Origin: Eutrigla gurnardus
Lineage: Eukaryota; Chordata; Actinopteri; Perciformes; Triglidae
Assembly (NCBI GenBank): GCA_963514095.1
Contig: OY741283.1
Location: 7,168,906-7,232,905, forward strand
Length of the DNA: 64,000 nucleotides
Direction: 5' to 3'
The notes under the pieces were generated by a model, which worked only from the letters and a program-made list of their open reading frames with translations, was not told the origin of the DNA and did not search any database. Each line of letters opens with the position of its first letter. The stretch's first letter is position 1. A program made the translations under genes and the position numbers. Shown in pieces: positions 46,999 through 60,190 of the stretch.

Positions 46999-48674
46999 AT
47001 GGTGGGGTATGACCCCGGGGTTCAGGGTCCAGCCCTCCCCCCAGAGGAGGCAGCCCTGGCTGGGTCAGCTGCTGGGCTGGTCACCCGGGCCCTCATCAGC
47101 CCCTTGGATGTGCTTAAAATCAGATTTCAGGTAATGATGGGTCAGGACTCACCGCTGTAACCAACCAGGTTCTAGTTATTTGTAGCCACACAAATGAATT
47201 ATGTTATTTAAAATGTGTGTCATCAAATTTTAGCAGCTGATCTATCCTGGAAAATTGTGCTCTTGCTTCCCGTACGTTATGTTTTCTTTCCCCACAGCTG
47301 CAGATTGAGAGCGTGTCTTCACAGCGGCCCGAGGGGAAGTACCGGGGATTACTTCAGGCATCCCGGTGCATTTATTCAGAGGAGGGACTCTCTGCTTTCT
47401 GGAAGGGCCACGTCCCTGCACAGCTCCTCTCCATCTGCTTCGGGGCTGTCCAGGTAGAGACCCTACATGTCTCCAAACTAACACGATAAGCTGTACGTAC
47501 ATGATTTAATTAATTTATTTGTACGTGTGCTTCGCAGTTTGCCAGTTTTGAGTTTCTGACGGAGGCAGTCCACAAGTCAACGCTGTATGACAGCCAGACA
47601 GCAGGCGTTCACTTCATGTGCGGCGGCTTGGCTGCCTGCTCTGCGACGGTGGTGTGCCAGCCTCTGGACACACTGCGGACACGCTTTGCCGCTCAAGGAG
47701 AAACCAAGGTAGTTTTTGATAGGAGACCAGGATTATTGTACTTTTTTCGTCTCGCTTTTTGATGGATTTGAAAAAGTATATTCTATTGGAAAACAATTCT
47801 GTTCCCCATTCCATTAGAAATCCAATACATTTTTAATTCAGTTGCTGCAAAAATGTCCTTTTTTGAAGTATTTCAATAGTCTTAAATATTGTTTTGCCTG
47901 CTAGCTACCGTAGCATTACTTAGATAAATGATCATTGATGAATAAACTCCTGTGCGATGCTTCATTGGTCTCCTCAGGTGTACAGGAACCTGCGTCATGC
48001 TGTGTCTACAATCTGCCGCTCAGAGGGCGTGCTGACGTTTTACCGCGGTCTCTGTCCAACACTGATGTCCGTGTTTCCTTATGCTGGGCTGCAGTTTTTC
48101 TTCTACAACGTCTTTAAGAATCTGTTGGCTCCACCACCCGACGCAAGAAACTCTGGAGGTCAGTGGAGAGATTTATTACACCACATTAAGCACACATACG
48201 ACGTATACAGCTTAGAAGTTTTATTACTTCCTATGTCTCCCTTCAAGGGCACCTGAGGAGCCTGGTCTCTGGCAGCGGAGCTGGAATGATCAGCAAAACG
48301 ATCACGTACCCCTTTGACCTCTTCAAGAAGAGACTGCAGGTGGGGGGGTTTGAGGCAGCTAGAGCTCACTTCGGACAGGTACGGTAACGCGCTTCACGTC
48401 TGCAGCACGTATTTTGGGTTCAGCCTGTGAGCGTTCTGTTTTCCGTGTGCAGGTGCGGAGTTATAGCGGTCTGGTGGACTGCATGGTTCAAATAGCCAAA
48501 GAGGAGGGCGTGCGAGGCTTCTTCAAAGGCCTCTCTCCCAGCCTCGTGAAGGCTGCGTTGTCAACAGGCTTCACCTTTTTCTGGTATGAAGTTTTCCTCG
48601 ACGCCATGCGTTGCCTCAAAGAGAGACGGGGAACAAACGGCCTCACCAAAGACCTCGAGGGAAGATCGTTATAA
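46999..48674 (+). CDS. slc25a19: Mitochondrial thiamine pyrophosphate carrier (6 coding exons)
   Basis: Exons: 46999-47130, 47298-47453, 47538-47708, 47978-48158, 48248-48378 and 48453-48674, in phase, giving 330 residues (human 320). Three mitochondrial carrier repeats are visible, with PX[DE]XX[KR] signatures SPLDVLKIRFQ, QPLDTLRTRFAAQGE and YPFDLFKKRLQVGGF. Each is followed by EG-type helices (EEGLSAFWKGH, SEGVLTFYRGL, EEGVRGFFKGL). The segment LQVGGFEAARAHFGQVR is specific to the SLC25A19 family. The carrier exchanges thiamine pyrophosphate into the mitochondrial matrix, and human loss causes Amish microcephaly. The start MVGYDP matches the human start and lies 30 bases after the exon 2 acceptor. 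The gene is divergent from mif4gd and convergent with pitpnc1. Confidence 0.96.
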
Positions 48675-50823
48675 ATAGATAAACAGACTTTCTTCTCTGC
48701 TGGCACAAAACATTCATCAACTGGGTCAATGTTCGGCGGCAGCTTTTATCGGGTTTACATGGAAGGATGGGAGAACATAACCTTATTTTATTAGTTTTTG
48801 TGCTGTCATTACACCATGTGTTGTATAAGCATTTACTTTTTTTATGTGTGTAATATTTTAGGGGGAATGGTTGCTTTCTTTAAACAAAAACAAAAAACAA
48901 AATAATGAAATTTGCACTTTTTTGACTTGGTGACTCACATTTTCTTGACATTCATTAAACTGGAAGAGGAGTATTTGACTGTGCGGTCGTGTGTGTTTAG
49001 GCAGAATCATGAGTTTTGTATTTATTTTATTTTTTACTGTGGTGAGAAAAAAAACATCCTGTCAATTTGAGGCCAAATGCACAGCTAAGTAAGAGTATAG
49101 TCAGTTTGTTCTGCAGAGTTAAACTGTTAAACGTGGCTGTGGTTGTGCCTGCATGTCTGTCCAACACTTTCAGGTTGTTGTTTCTAAAATAAAGTTTTTT
49201 TTTTTTTATAACAACTGAGGAGTCTGCGTGAATGTGTGTGTCTCGCTGTATGAAGGATCCATAGGTGTGGAGTCGACAAACAAACCCCTTTTTATACATT
49301 TTCACACACAGGGCGTCCTATAGGATCATCACATCATTGGTAATCAGGTCATCATATGTATCACCTGCGTTGCCTTGCCACCTGTGTATGCTTTACTAAT
49401 TATGGCACCATCATGTGGTTAAATTAAGAGTATCAATGCAGCCAAAAGAACCAAAAATGTATTTAACTTTGAACAAATTGTATCAGACACTTTTAACAAA
49501 ATAAACCACCACACGATGGCACAAGTAATGTGTCCCTTTATATTAAAAATCTGTCCTAAATTCAGATTGTCAAAGACTTTAGAGCAACTTATGAAAAAAC
49601 AACAATGTATTTTAAAGTAATTTCCTACATGCAAAAAGAGGCTGTAAGCAAATTTCATTTTTTTTCCCCATCAGAACTCAAACTGTGCCAATATTTTTAA
49701 CAAAAGTGGAAAAAATGAAATTGGTCACACATGAATGTTCGCTGATTGACTTTCAGTTATTTGAGCGGTTGGATTCCATTCAAAATGGCAAGTTACCAAC
49801 AAAGACTCCTCACACAATTATGAATGTAACAGGATTGAATTTTACTTAAATGACTCAATAATAATACAAAACCCATCAAGAGTATGACAAAAAAACATAA
49901 TCCAGTTGAAATGAACGAAGCAGCAAAACGACACGCAAACCACGTGACGGGTTTGTTAAAAAAAATCAGGTCAAATACGACATCAAGTGTGAGAACAAAG
50001 AAAACAGAGAACATTTAATATTTAAAAAGCAGCCTCTGCAGGTAAAATCATGCAATTACATAAGTAATTTCACAAATGTGTCGGCTGACAGAACTCACTA
50101 TAATAAACACTTAAAGAAGATAGAGAGTCCCGTTGTTTTCAAACACAATTTCATAGCAGCATCGTCATCACTGGGCACGATCGTCTTTTCGAAGTAACGG
50201 GGTTAGATAATATTCATACAGTATGTACAAGAATACAGAATCACCTTACACCTGACTGGAAAAACCATTATACTCAACCGATACAGCGGCCAACAAGGAT
50301 CTGTCATGGAGTCCTAACCACAGAAGGAGATACGTCAAACCACAAGGTCCAGGTAACAAAGCCAGAGACTCGGATGCTCAAAGCAGAAAAATGTAAAGAT
50401 CGTGTGCGGTGGCTAAATACACAGAAAAGCAAGGTGAAAATCGGTGGGATAAAACACGTTCAGGAATGTACGCTACACTCTGACTAAAACTGTTGCACGA
50501 CGCCGGCTTTTCTGAGGACGAAGGAAGGATGAGGAGCCTCCAGCTGCTTCTGTTAGAATCTCAATGGGACGCACGATACCTTTACACCTCGCAGGACTTG
50601 TTTGCTATTTGAGATCAGGCTGCCTGTCTGTACCTGTAGAGGCAGTCTGAGAGCTGTTGGCTGTAACACCGGGGGATCTGGGACCAGCGGGACAGTGAGA
50701 AGTCTCCTTCACTTCAGCTGGCTGAGGGGGTGGGGGAGGAGGGGGGGTGTGTCATCGCAGGATGTGCTGGGCGGGCACTGATCCACAGGTCGAGGGCGTT
50801 CACCAGCGAGCGCCGCCTCGCTC
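48675..50823. other. Convergent 3' UTRs of slc25a19 and pitpnc1
   Basis: Candidate slc25a19 signals are ATTAAA at 48954-48959 and AATAAA at 49188-49193. On the minus strand pitpnc1 has AATAAA at 49021-49026 and 49026-49031. If the distal signals are used, the two transcripts overlap by about 200 bases. If not, a gap remains. There is no coding exon between. Confidence 0.5.
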
Positions 50824-51894
50824 TCATTCGGGCTGCGGACTGGAGTTCCAGGAGAAAAAGCTGGGCAGTTTAAAGAGGGAATCCCTGCGACCCGGATCGG
50901 GCAGGGTCAAGGTCTCCGGGGCCGACTTCTTCCTGGGGCGCTCCTTCGGCACCGCCAGGAACTCCGGGGCCTCCGTGGAGAGGGGGGTGGAGGGGGCACT
51001 GCTCGGGCCGCTGCGGTTGCTGGACGGCAGGGGGGTCTCCGAGATGGAGATGGCGGGGGGGAAGGTGCCGATCTTCAGGTTGGTGGCTTCTTGGGTGGCA
51101 CGCTCGTACTCTCTGACCTCCTCCATGGTCATGTCTGTTGGGATGGATTACACTTGAACTGAATAATTGTAATGTGAAGCATTGTCTTTTGATTAGCAAA
51201 GGAATATGTATAGAAATATGATACAATATGAATAATATAGGATGGCGTATTCATTCATTAAAAAGATGCTTCACTGGCACCAAATCTAGAAAATGCAACA
51301 CTTCCTAAAAAACGGTGACAGGAACCAGTCGAAAAATATAATTCTTAAAATTTTAGCTTGAAGTAACCAGTAAAAAGGCCTTTTTCTCCTGCACTCACGT
51401 GTACACACTGTTTATCTTTGGAAGGACGACATTACACCCCGAACATAAAAAATCGGCCTTGCTATGAGGCACATTTTTAATTTGAGTCATACAGACTGGG
51501 CTAAAACAGCAAGTTAACTTTATTCCACTTGCCTTATACTGATTTTTTTCTCTCAGTGAGTCAGTGTCTATGCACAAACCTAAAAAAAACTTACCGATCC
51601 ACTCATCCACCCAGGCGAAGGCCTGTCTGTGTCCTAGAAGCAGCACGTCTCGAATCACCTGAGCAGAATGAGAAAAGGAGGAGGCGGAGAGGAAGCAGGG
51701 AGAGGAGCGACACCACAGAGGAAGAAAGAGGAGGAGCACAGGGAGTTCAAGGGGAGAGGATGTGATTCAGAATGTGTTAACTCTGAAGGCCGGTAAAGTT
51801 AAAACATATTCTAAGTTCCAAACATTTCCGCTCACCCCCGGAGGAATGTGATTAACGAGTCACTCCCGGTGTTACCATGTGAGTAATGGCCCTG

Positions 51895-51951
<57 letters not shown>

Positions 51952-53658
51952 CTCGGGCAAGGAGAGCACAGGGACAGTTCACCCCAGAGAGGGATGCTGT
52001 AGAGCGCTAAGCCAAATAGATTTGGGGAATAGATGTGAGGTTTAAAGTGTGCGGCCGAGGTAAAGGGAGGTGGTGCGAGGCAATCTGCAGGATGTGAACA
52101 AGGGCAGATCGTGTGGAAGGTGAAGAATTCAACATCCGATGTGGTTTTTAATGACTCCCTACCTTGTGTACAAACTGCTCCACGCGTGTTTGTAGACCCC
52201 AGACTTCAAACTTGACCGTGACCAGTTTGTAGGAGCACATGATGGGCTCCTGGTCTTTGATCCATCCTTCCTGCAGGAGGCCTCGGTTGGTCTTCTTCGA
52301 TTTAAAATACCGCAGGTCCTGCAAGGCCACGAGACACCGGTTTAGCCAAATGACAAATTCTTTAAAAAAAAAACGTCATTTCTGCTAGAAAGGGAAAACA
52401 AAATCCCCTTAACATCTTGTTGTTTTTCAACCTACACATGATTAAAATGTTGTTTCCCATTATTTCTCTGTCTCAGAGTCACTTCCTCCTCCCTGGCTAT
52501 AGGAGAGCGTCACCTGCATTCATAAGGAGCACATTCACGTGCATTAATCACTGCTCCCTATGGACTCATTATGCTGTCGTGCTGATTTGTCTCAGGGTCG
52601 TGTGTCTGACTGACGGAGCGTGTGCGTGGGCGATACAAAGCTCTCTCTGGCGAGACTCGCAGCGGAGGAGGAAAAGGCCTGCTGCGTTTATAAAAGGTGT
52701 CATAAAGTTTCTTGGCAGACTTTTTGAAATGTTTTTTTTAATAAAAAACTACTAATAGGTTTGATATGTTTTTAGGAAATGTTCTTGCTTTCTTGCTGAG
52801 GATTAGATGAGAAGATCAACACCACTGTCTATGCAGTTAGTTCAGCTAGCTTAGCATAAACAGCGTCCGCTGGTTGCCTGGCAACCTGAGAGTACAATTC
52901 AAGAAGTTGCCTACGCCAGGAATTTTGTTGTTGATGTTAGAGATGCTGGTAGGTGGATTTTGTTACTTTAAGATAAAGCCAGGCTAGTGGTTTGTAGGCC
53001 TACTTGCTACCAGTGTTTGTGCTAAGCTAAGCTATGCTAAGCTAAGTGCGAAATGAGAGTGGCATTGAGCTTCTCATCTAAGGCTCGGCAAGACAACTGA
53101 TATGACTTCTGGCTGAAGTCTTCATTGAAGTGACTGTAAGTCGGCTTCTGCAGTCGTTTCCATTCCCGTGGATTCAAACAGAGGAACATTCTGCCTGTTG
53201 CCATGAGCACTCTGCTGCCCCCTTGTGTCCACAGTTATAAAGCAGCAAAACGCTTAAATGAAATCGGCGGCATCTGTGAGCACGTTTCCCAAAATGTTCC
53301 ACTATTCTGTATTTATCCATAGATGACAGATACAAGTACACTCTGAGCTGTGTTCTGTGTATGAAAGCTGCTATATAAATAAAGTTGATTTTAAATAACT
53401 ATACTCCAGCTTGTAAAGCAGGGGAAAAAACACATGCAATTAGTGAATTAAAGCTTTCAAGGCGTCTGACGTGATTCATGTATGAATGTATGGTTTATTG
53501 GCAGCTGTGACTCTGCTGTGTCTTGAAAATCAAACGATATTAACATTGGCCATGTGACTTCGGCTTCTAGCTCCGAACAGCATCTTGGTGCTATTTATAG
53601 CTCTGAGAGGATAAAAGCAGAAGACCATAAAGCCCAGTGGGAGGTGTGTATATATATG

Positions 53659-53718
<60 letters not shown>

Positions 53719-55539
53719 GGGTGTCAATAATAAAACACCACTGCAGTGACATCATGACCCTCCTGATTATTAATAGCAGCAGCTTTTTATGACCATCACA
53801 CCCTGATAGACGGGCACGCACACATGCATACAAATGTCAAATCACCACAGCTAATATCCATCACCCCCCCCCCATCTCGCCTAAACATGCATCTCCATCA
53901 CTCTGGGGAGGCAGATGGCCAGCTGGTGGTCAGAAAAATGAGGCGGTGCTGCGAGAGAAAGATAACACCCCATTCTGTTTATCTGCTCGTGCACCCCCCC
54001 TCCTCTCTCGCTGTTCTTCTGTCCGTCTCCACCCTCCCTCCTCTATTTTCTCCCTGTGGTCCTTTCTCTACCTCACTCTATACCCCCCTTCACCTGGGAC
54101 TCCCCCCTCACCTCGGAGTCCTTGTAGTGGCGCTCGGGGATCTCATCGTAGACGATGTCCACGAAACACACCTCCGTTTCCTCGTCTCTGGGCTCGCCGC
54201 CAAAGATCTGAGGAACCGGGGGGGGAGAACAGTTTGGTGTGTGAGGAGGACAGCTAAATCAATAATGCATTCAGGGGTTGACAAATGTTCTGGGCCCGGT
54301 GCACTGTGATTTCCCCTGTTACCGGGTCCGGCTTCACACACTTTCTTACGGAGAGAGAGAAAAAATGTTAAATATTTGACAGGAAAGCAGAGGGTCAAAG
54401 GAGTTAGGGGGGGGCTGACGATAACACAACAGCCTGACGAAGACACAGTTGTCCTTCTGTCTGCTTTACCCACAAACACTCTAAACAAACTGTGAGGACC
54501 AGTGTGACTCACACCGTGTGGTCACTGATTTCTTCCTGTGTCTGACTCACAGCTCCAGCGTCACAGAGAGTTGATCGCACTTTGTGTTAAATGTTTGTGC
54601 AGGTGTAGCGGGGGGGGTGGGCTGCACAAACGGAAGGAGCAACTTCAGAAAACACCTCCACTTGTTACGATCAGTTTTCAAACGTGTAATTATGAGCGTG
54701 TGTGGGGATTTGCAACTCCCACGAGCTGCCACTAGGTGGAGCTGCGGCCTTTTTGTTTCCAGCTGCAGTAGGACGGAGGCATTGCGTAACCTTCAGACTG
54801 CCACCAGAAGTGTGAAGTGGTAGTGACGGTGAGCTGGAGATCTCAAGATAAGTGCTTTTTAAAGTGATGGAAGACTCAACTTTTTGCCATTATTGTTGTG
54901 ATTTATTAATGTATGCACGCCCAATAGCATTCATTATGGAGAACTGAACTGATTTAATGGTTCTGTGACTTTCAGGTGTTGATCGTGAAGCAGGGCAGGT
55001 GATGGACTTTTTATGAGTTCTTTAAGACTTTACTTCTCAGCATGAAGACTTGATCACACGGTAAAAACTATCTACAGGATTGAGATCAGTGGAGAATGAG
55101 CGCCAATCCCCTTTTGTAACATTTCACTTAATAAAGAGATAAAGAGAATTCACTCATTTGGAGGCTTTGAGGCAAGAAGATGGGCAATAAAACACAGGGG
55201 GACTGGCAAAGGTACAAGAACAGACATTCTGTTGAACAGCCACGCTGAGATCCCCTTCTCCGTTGTCATCTGCCCACACGAAACGCTCCCAACCACGACA
55301 CACTCGGAGCTCCACTCACATTATCATTGCTCCCTTTGTTGTCCTCGTATTTGGTCTCGATGTGGATGGAAAACTTGGGCAGGAAGGAGCACTGAAGGGG
55401 ATCGAAAAAGAGACAAGAGTCATTCACGTCGTCGGATGATTATTTTACGTAGCTTAGGTTCGGACCAGATCACAATGTACAGGCAGAGAGAACATTTCTG
55501 TCGACGTCAAACTATCATAATTCTCTCACTGTGTGGATT

Positions 55540-55617
<78 letters not shown>

Positions 55618-55763
55618 TATTACCTTCTGGCCATACTGACTGCCGTTACACACAACAGTTTGATGAGATGAAAGCTTAACACTTCCAATTGTTCCACAAA
55701 GAATGGTGGAACCCTGGTTACATAAGCGGTTGATGTGTGTGTTTGAGAATGTGTTTATGTGCG

Positions 55764-55848
<85 letters not shown>

Positions 55849-58800
55849 ACAACGACAGCAGAAGGGACGAGCAAACAATGAGCTCTAAAATCTGGATATT
55901 AGCATTTTTGCTCTTCCAGTTGAAAAAGATGAACTAACGTTTTGCTCCACAATTTAAAATATATCAAATACGTATCGTTTTGAAGCTTTATTGTGTCTTA
56001 AAAAGACAAGAAAAAAATGCCTTCTCATGCCTAATGTACACTATACGCCGCATACATCTGATGAAACCACATCAGGCCACCTGTATTAATTCCAGGCTCC
56101 TAATCATCCATCATCCAACTTTTTTTTCTAGCTATGGAATTGTGTTGGGCCAAACTTATATGGAACTATTGAATCTTATCAAAGACCACCTGACAAAGGA
56201 TCTTATAACAAATCAAAAAAGAAATGACATGCTCGACGCAATCCACTGCAGCGTTATGAGAGCCTTGGGTGCGCAAGAGGTGTCCGCACAGAATCTATAG
56301 GCTCACGGCTGCAGGAGTATAAATCAGGTGCTGCTGCAATTATTCCACACAGTCCAGCAAATCCATGCTGCCTCATCGTACTGACCTTGTGACTCTTAAG
56401 GAGACCAAAAGAAAAGGGCGTGTTTGACAGAGGAAAGTGAGTTAAAGCAGGAAGGAACTCAATGCCCGAAACAAATACCCGCCTCCATAAATCAAAGTAC
56501 TAGACAAATTAAAAATGTTGACCCAACGATGGTCAGATCAGCATCGTCATCTTTACAATTCACTCTGAGAGGGACATGAATTTATTTAACAGTTATGACG
56601 ACGTTTCACGACTACCTGTTTTGAATAACAAAGTCATTGTCATTGCCACCAATCACTATCCTCGTCTTTTGCATCCTCACCCCCCCCCCCCCCCCCCCCC
56701 CCTCTTCTAATCACCACAAAACACCGCCGAGCATAATCAGGCCCATGAGGCGGCGTGACCACACAAGCACCATCAACACAACCAAGTGGACATCTGTTTC
56801 ATTCAAGGCTCGCATTAGAATCATGAGGATTTGATTTGAGAAGATCGTGAGCGGCATTTTCCAGGAAAGGTTTCTACACTCATATTCTTAAGGTTGTTAA
56901 TTCAAAGAAAGTTCCCACCAGTGTCCTCAAATATCCAGATGTTTCACGTCTCTACAGTCTCCGTGGGGGGGAATAGATCGGCCAGCTGCTGGTTTTATTT
57001 GTGACTCATCGATGTTTACTTCCTTAGACGCGAGGTGGGCAGGCTAATGTTCCTCTAATGTCCCTGAGCAAATCATTAGTGCTTTTTATCTCAGTGACAG
57101 TAAATGAACCGCTTATACAACGGAGAGCTTTGGGGTTGTGAAGGTTTTTAAAGGAAAATAACCTTGATTGGTTGATATTGTAGTTGATGTGCAGCAGGAA
57201 TGCATAAATAGTGTACTGTACCAAACAATCAGTGTAGAACGCTCTACGCCTGAAGGTGAAGCTCTTACAAATCTATTATATTTCAACCTTCATTATAGTC
57301 TGGCGCTCTAGTATTACACGAACAACAAGTATTACACGAAACAACATGATTTCAGATGCAAGTGGGTGTAATTAGTTTCCTCTACAGGGTGTCTTTGTTT
57401 CCGGATAACACTTGCTTTATGACTGATGTGAAAAATGACATGTGTTGCAGTTAAATGTCACTGCATGGAAAACGCTGCGACGAGACGTCGATACCGTTTG
57501 GATTAGACTTTATTCGAGCACAATCTGATCAGCGAGGGACAGAAATGTCACAAACGTGTGCACAAGTCTCTCTCTCTTGCACCGCCTACACATTTTATGG
57601 TGGATTTTCCGACATCCCTAACGGAACGAGGAAAACCTGTTTGCACTTTCCTTGATTGAGCTCCTGCAGCAGCTGATTGTCACCAACATCCCAGTCAGAA
57701 ACAAACAAACAAATCATTCATACACACATCAAATAAACCCGAAACATTGGACTGAAATTAATTAAGAAGACACAAAAACCCTTGTTACGTTGGCAACCAG
57801 GGCTAGTGAAGTGAGGACCAGCTAAAATGTCCTCACAAAGATAGCTGTACAAACTCACTCACACACAGACACTCTTTATAGACACACAATGCATTAAATG
57901 TGAACTCATTCTTCTAGAGTTGTATGAGGGGGTTTAGAGCAGCTTCTAAGAGTCAAAAAGCTCAACTGAACTCTCAACGGAAGCATTTCCAAGCAAAGGA
58001 GAAATAATTAAAAGCAGGACCTTCTCATGAGTGTGTAAGACATCGTATCACAAGAGAGTAGTGTGTATACACATCAGATGTGCACACAGGGTGACAGATG
58101 GCGCAGCAAGACAATTGTATGTCACGATTGGAGGAACCATGAATCCCTGCTGGAGGGACCGGATTCACACATTTTCCACCCCGTGGCCCTGCAGGGAACC
58201 GCTCTCCGCATTTTAAACTCTGCACCACAAAGATTCAGGGGTTCAAAGTGTGACTTTGTGCGTGCATCACGTCGTGAGTACTCACCGTGTACTCTGACCA
58301 CGTTTCCAGCAGAGGCCATCAGCGTAATGGGTCGAAGGGAACAAAGGCATGAAAGAGGATGAGAGATAAGAAAAACAATTCAGCGCAAAATGGAAAAAGG
58401 ACCATTAGGCCGCAGCAATAACACTTCAGTCTCGGCGACACGAGAGCAACCCATTTTATCATGACAGTCTAATATGTTTAAGTGTACCGTAGGTCCCTGT
58501 GCGGCTGCTGCCATGTTGTTTTGCATGACTATTTACTGAAAGTTCAACATAACCACAAAGCGATGTGATATCTGCAGGCTGATGCTATTAGCTGTCAGTG
58601 TTTTTATGACATATAAAGCAGTTCTGCTTCTGCTAAAAGCCCATTACGCTTTTCCAAATGGTGGAAGAGTCTTTAATGATGACACTTTCAATGAAACGCT
58701 TCACAGCAAACCCTTGACATATTTGTTATTATTTTGGAACGACTTTAAAAAAGCTGTCTGGCGTGTAATACCGACGCCTGACGGACACAAAACATCACTT

Positions 58801-60151
58801 AATGTCCTTCCGGTGTGCAGTCATGTCTTATATAACACATCACACAATAGTCAACTAAAATGTAAATAAAAAACTGTTTACCGAAAGCCGTAATATATTT
58901 ATTTAAAGAGACGTGGTTGTCTAGTCTTTTGTACTGATGCTATAATATTTGTCACAAATATAATGTTCTGTTCAAGCGCATAGAAAGGCATGCTATTTCA
59001 CATTGGGTGCACATTGTGGATAAAAGCACAAGGATGTAACTGAAACCTTACCTGTGACCGTGTACGGGTAGTAGTTCCAAGCCTTCTCTGTGACATAGAA
59101 AATCTTAGGGACCACTGCTCTGGCCCAACTGGGCAGCTTGCTGAAACAGAGAGAAAGAGTGGATGTAATTGGAAACAGAAGGAGAAGAGGAACAAGAAAA
59201 AAAGTCAGTTAAAGTTAAAGGACTGATGAGACGAACTCAAGTAGCCGTCTCTTAAAGTTGCTCCTCGGCCCCATCACCCAGAAAAAAAAAAAGCAATGAG
59301 GAGCAACCAGCTGCGTGGAGGCCATGCCTCGTAGCCATGATGGCCTCTGGGAAAGTTGATTACGCTGATTACACGCTCCACCCAGCGGTGGAGTTTCACC
59401 GTGATAGATACAGCGAGGGGACGGAAAAGTACAGAGAACTCGCTATTACTCAGCAGAAATTGATTCCAAACAGCAGACGATCGCAGCCAGAGAGGCCGAG
59501 GCCCGTTATTGGACGTCCAATCAAAATGCAAACGATTACTGAGGAAGAGGAACAACGGGGGCCAAACCTCGCCGAGCTGGAGGGAGATTGCCAAGGTGCA
59601 GATTTCTTTTTGTGATACTTTTAACAACGGAACAGTAAGTCATGATCAGCATGAGGGAAAAGGTGAATGCAACCCGTCTTATTATTCTCTAAGCCCAACA
59701 ACACACTGAATATCAGCCAAGCAAGGCAAATAACACCATAATTGGATGCAAAGCCATCATTAAGCTGAACCAAATGTCACGTTCAGGATGATTCTATTTT
59801 ACACCAGCCATTGATTATTTTAACTCCCCCCCCCTAATAACCCTCCTCCCTTCTTATCCTGTGAGCTGTAATTGAATGTGGAGATACTGAGAGTCTGCGT
59901 GGACCACTGGGACGAGACGGGCTGTTCCCTCCCGCCGTCTCTCCGACGGACTGTCAAACAGCCAGGGGAGTGTGCAGACACAGCAGACTGGTCACACGTC
60001 CCCACGCCGCCGCCTCGGCCGAACGCCACACACACACACGCAACAGACGTGGTAACAGGTGGTCCGTGGGCGGAGAGAGGGAGGCAGGCGAGGTGTCCGA
60101 CAGTGACCGCTCAAATTATCCATCATTTTACACCGACCTCGTCTCCCTCTG

Positions 60152-60190
<39 letters not shown>

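Larger units (their letters stand above)
55392..58285 (-). other. pitpnc1 intron between the microexon and the 72-nt exon
   Basis: About 2.9 kb of non-coding DNA with two long CA runs and a C run. Plus-strand open frames here (for example 55980-56300) resemble nothing known to me. Confidence 0.6.
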
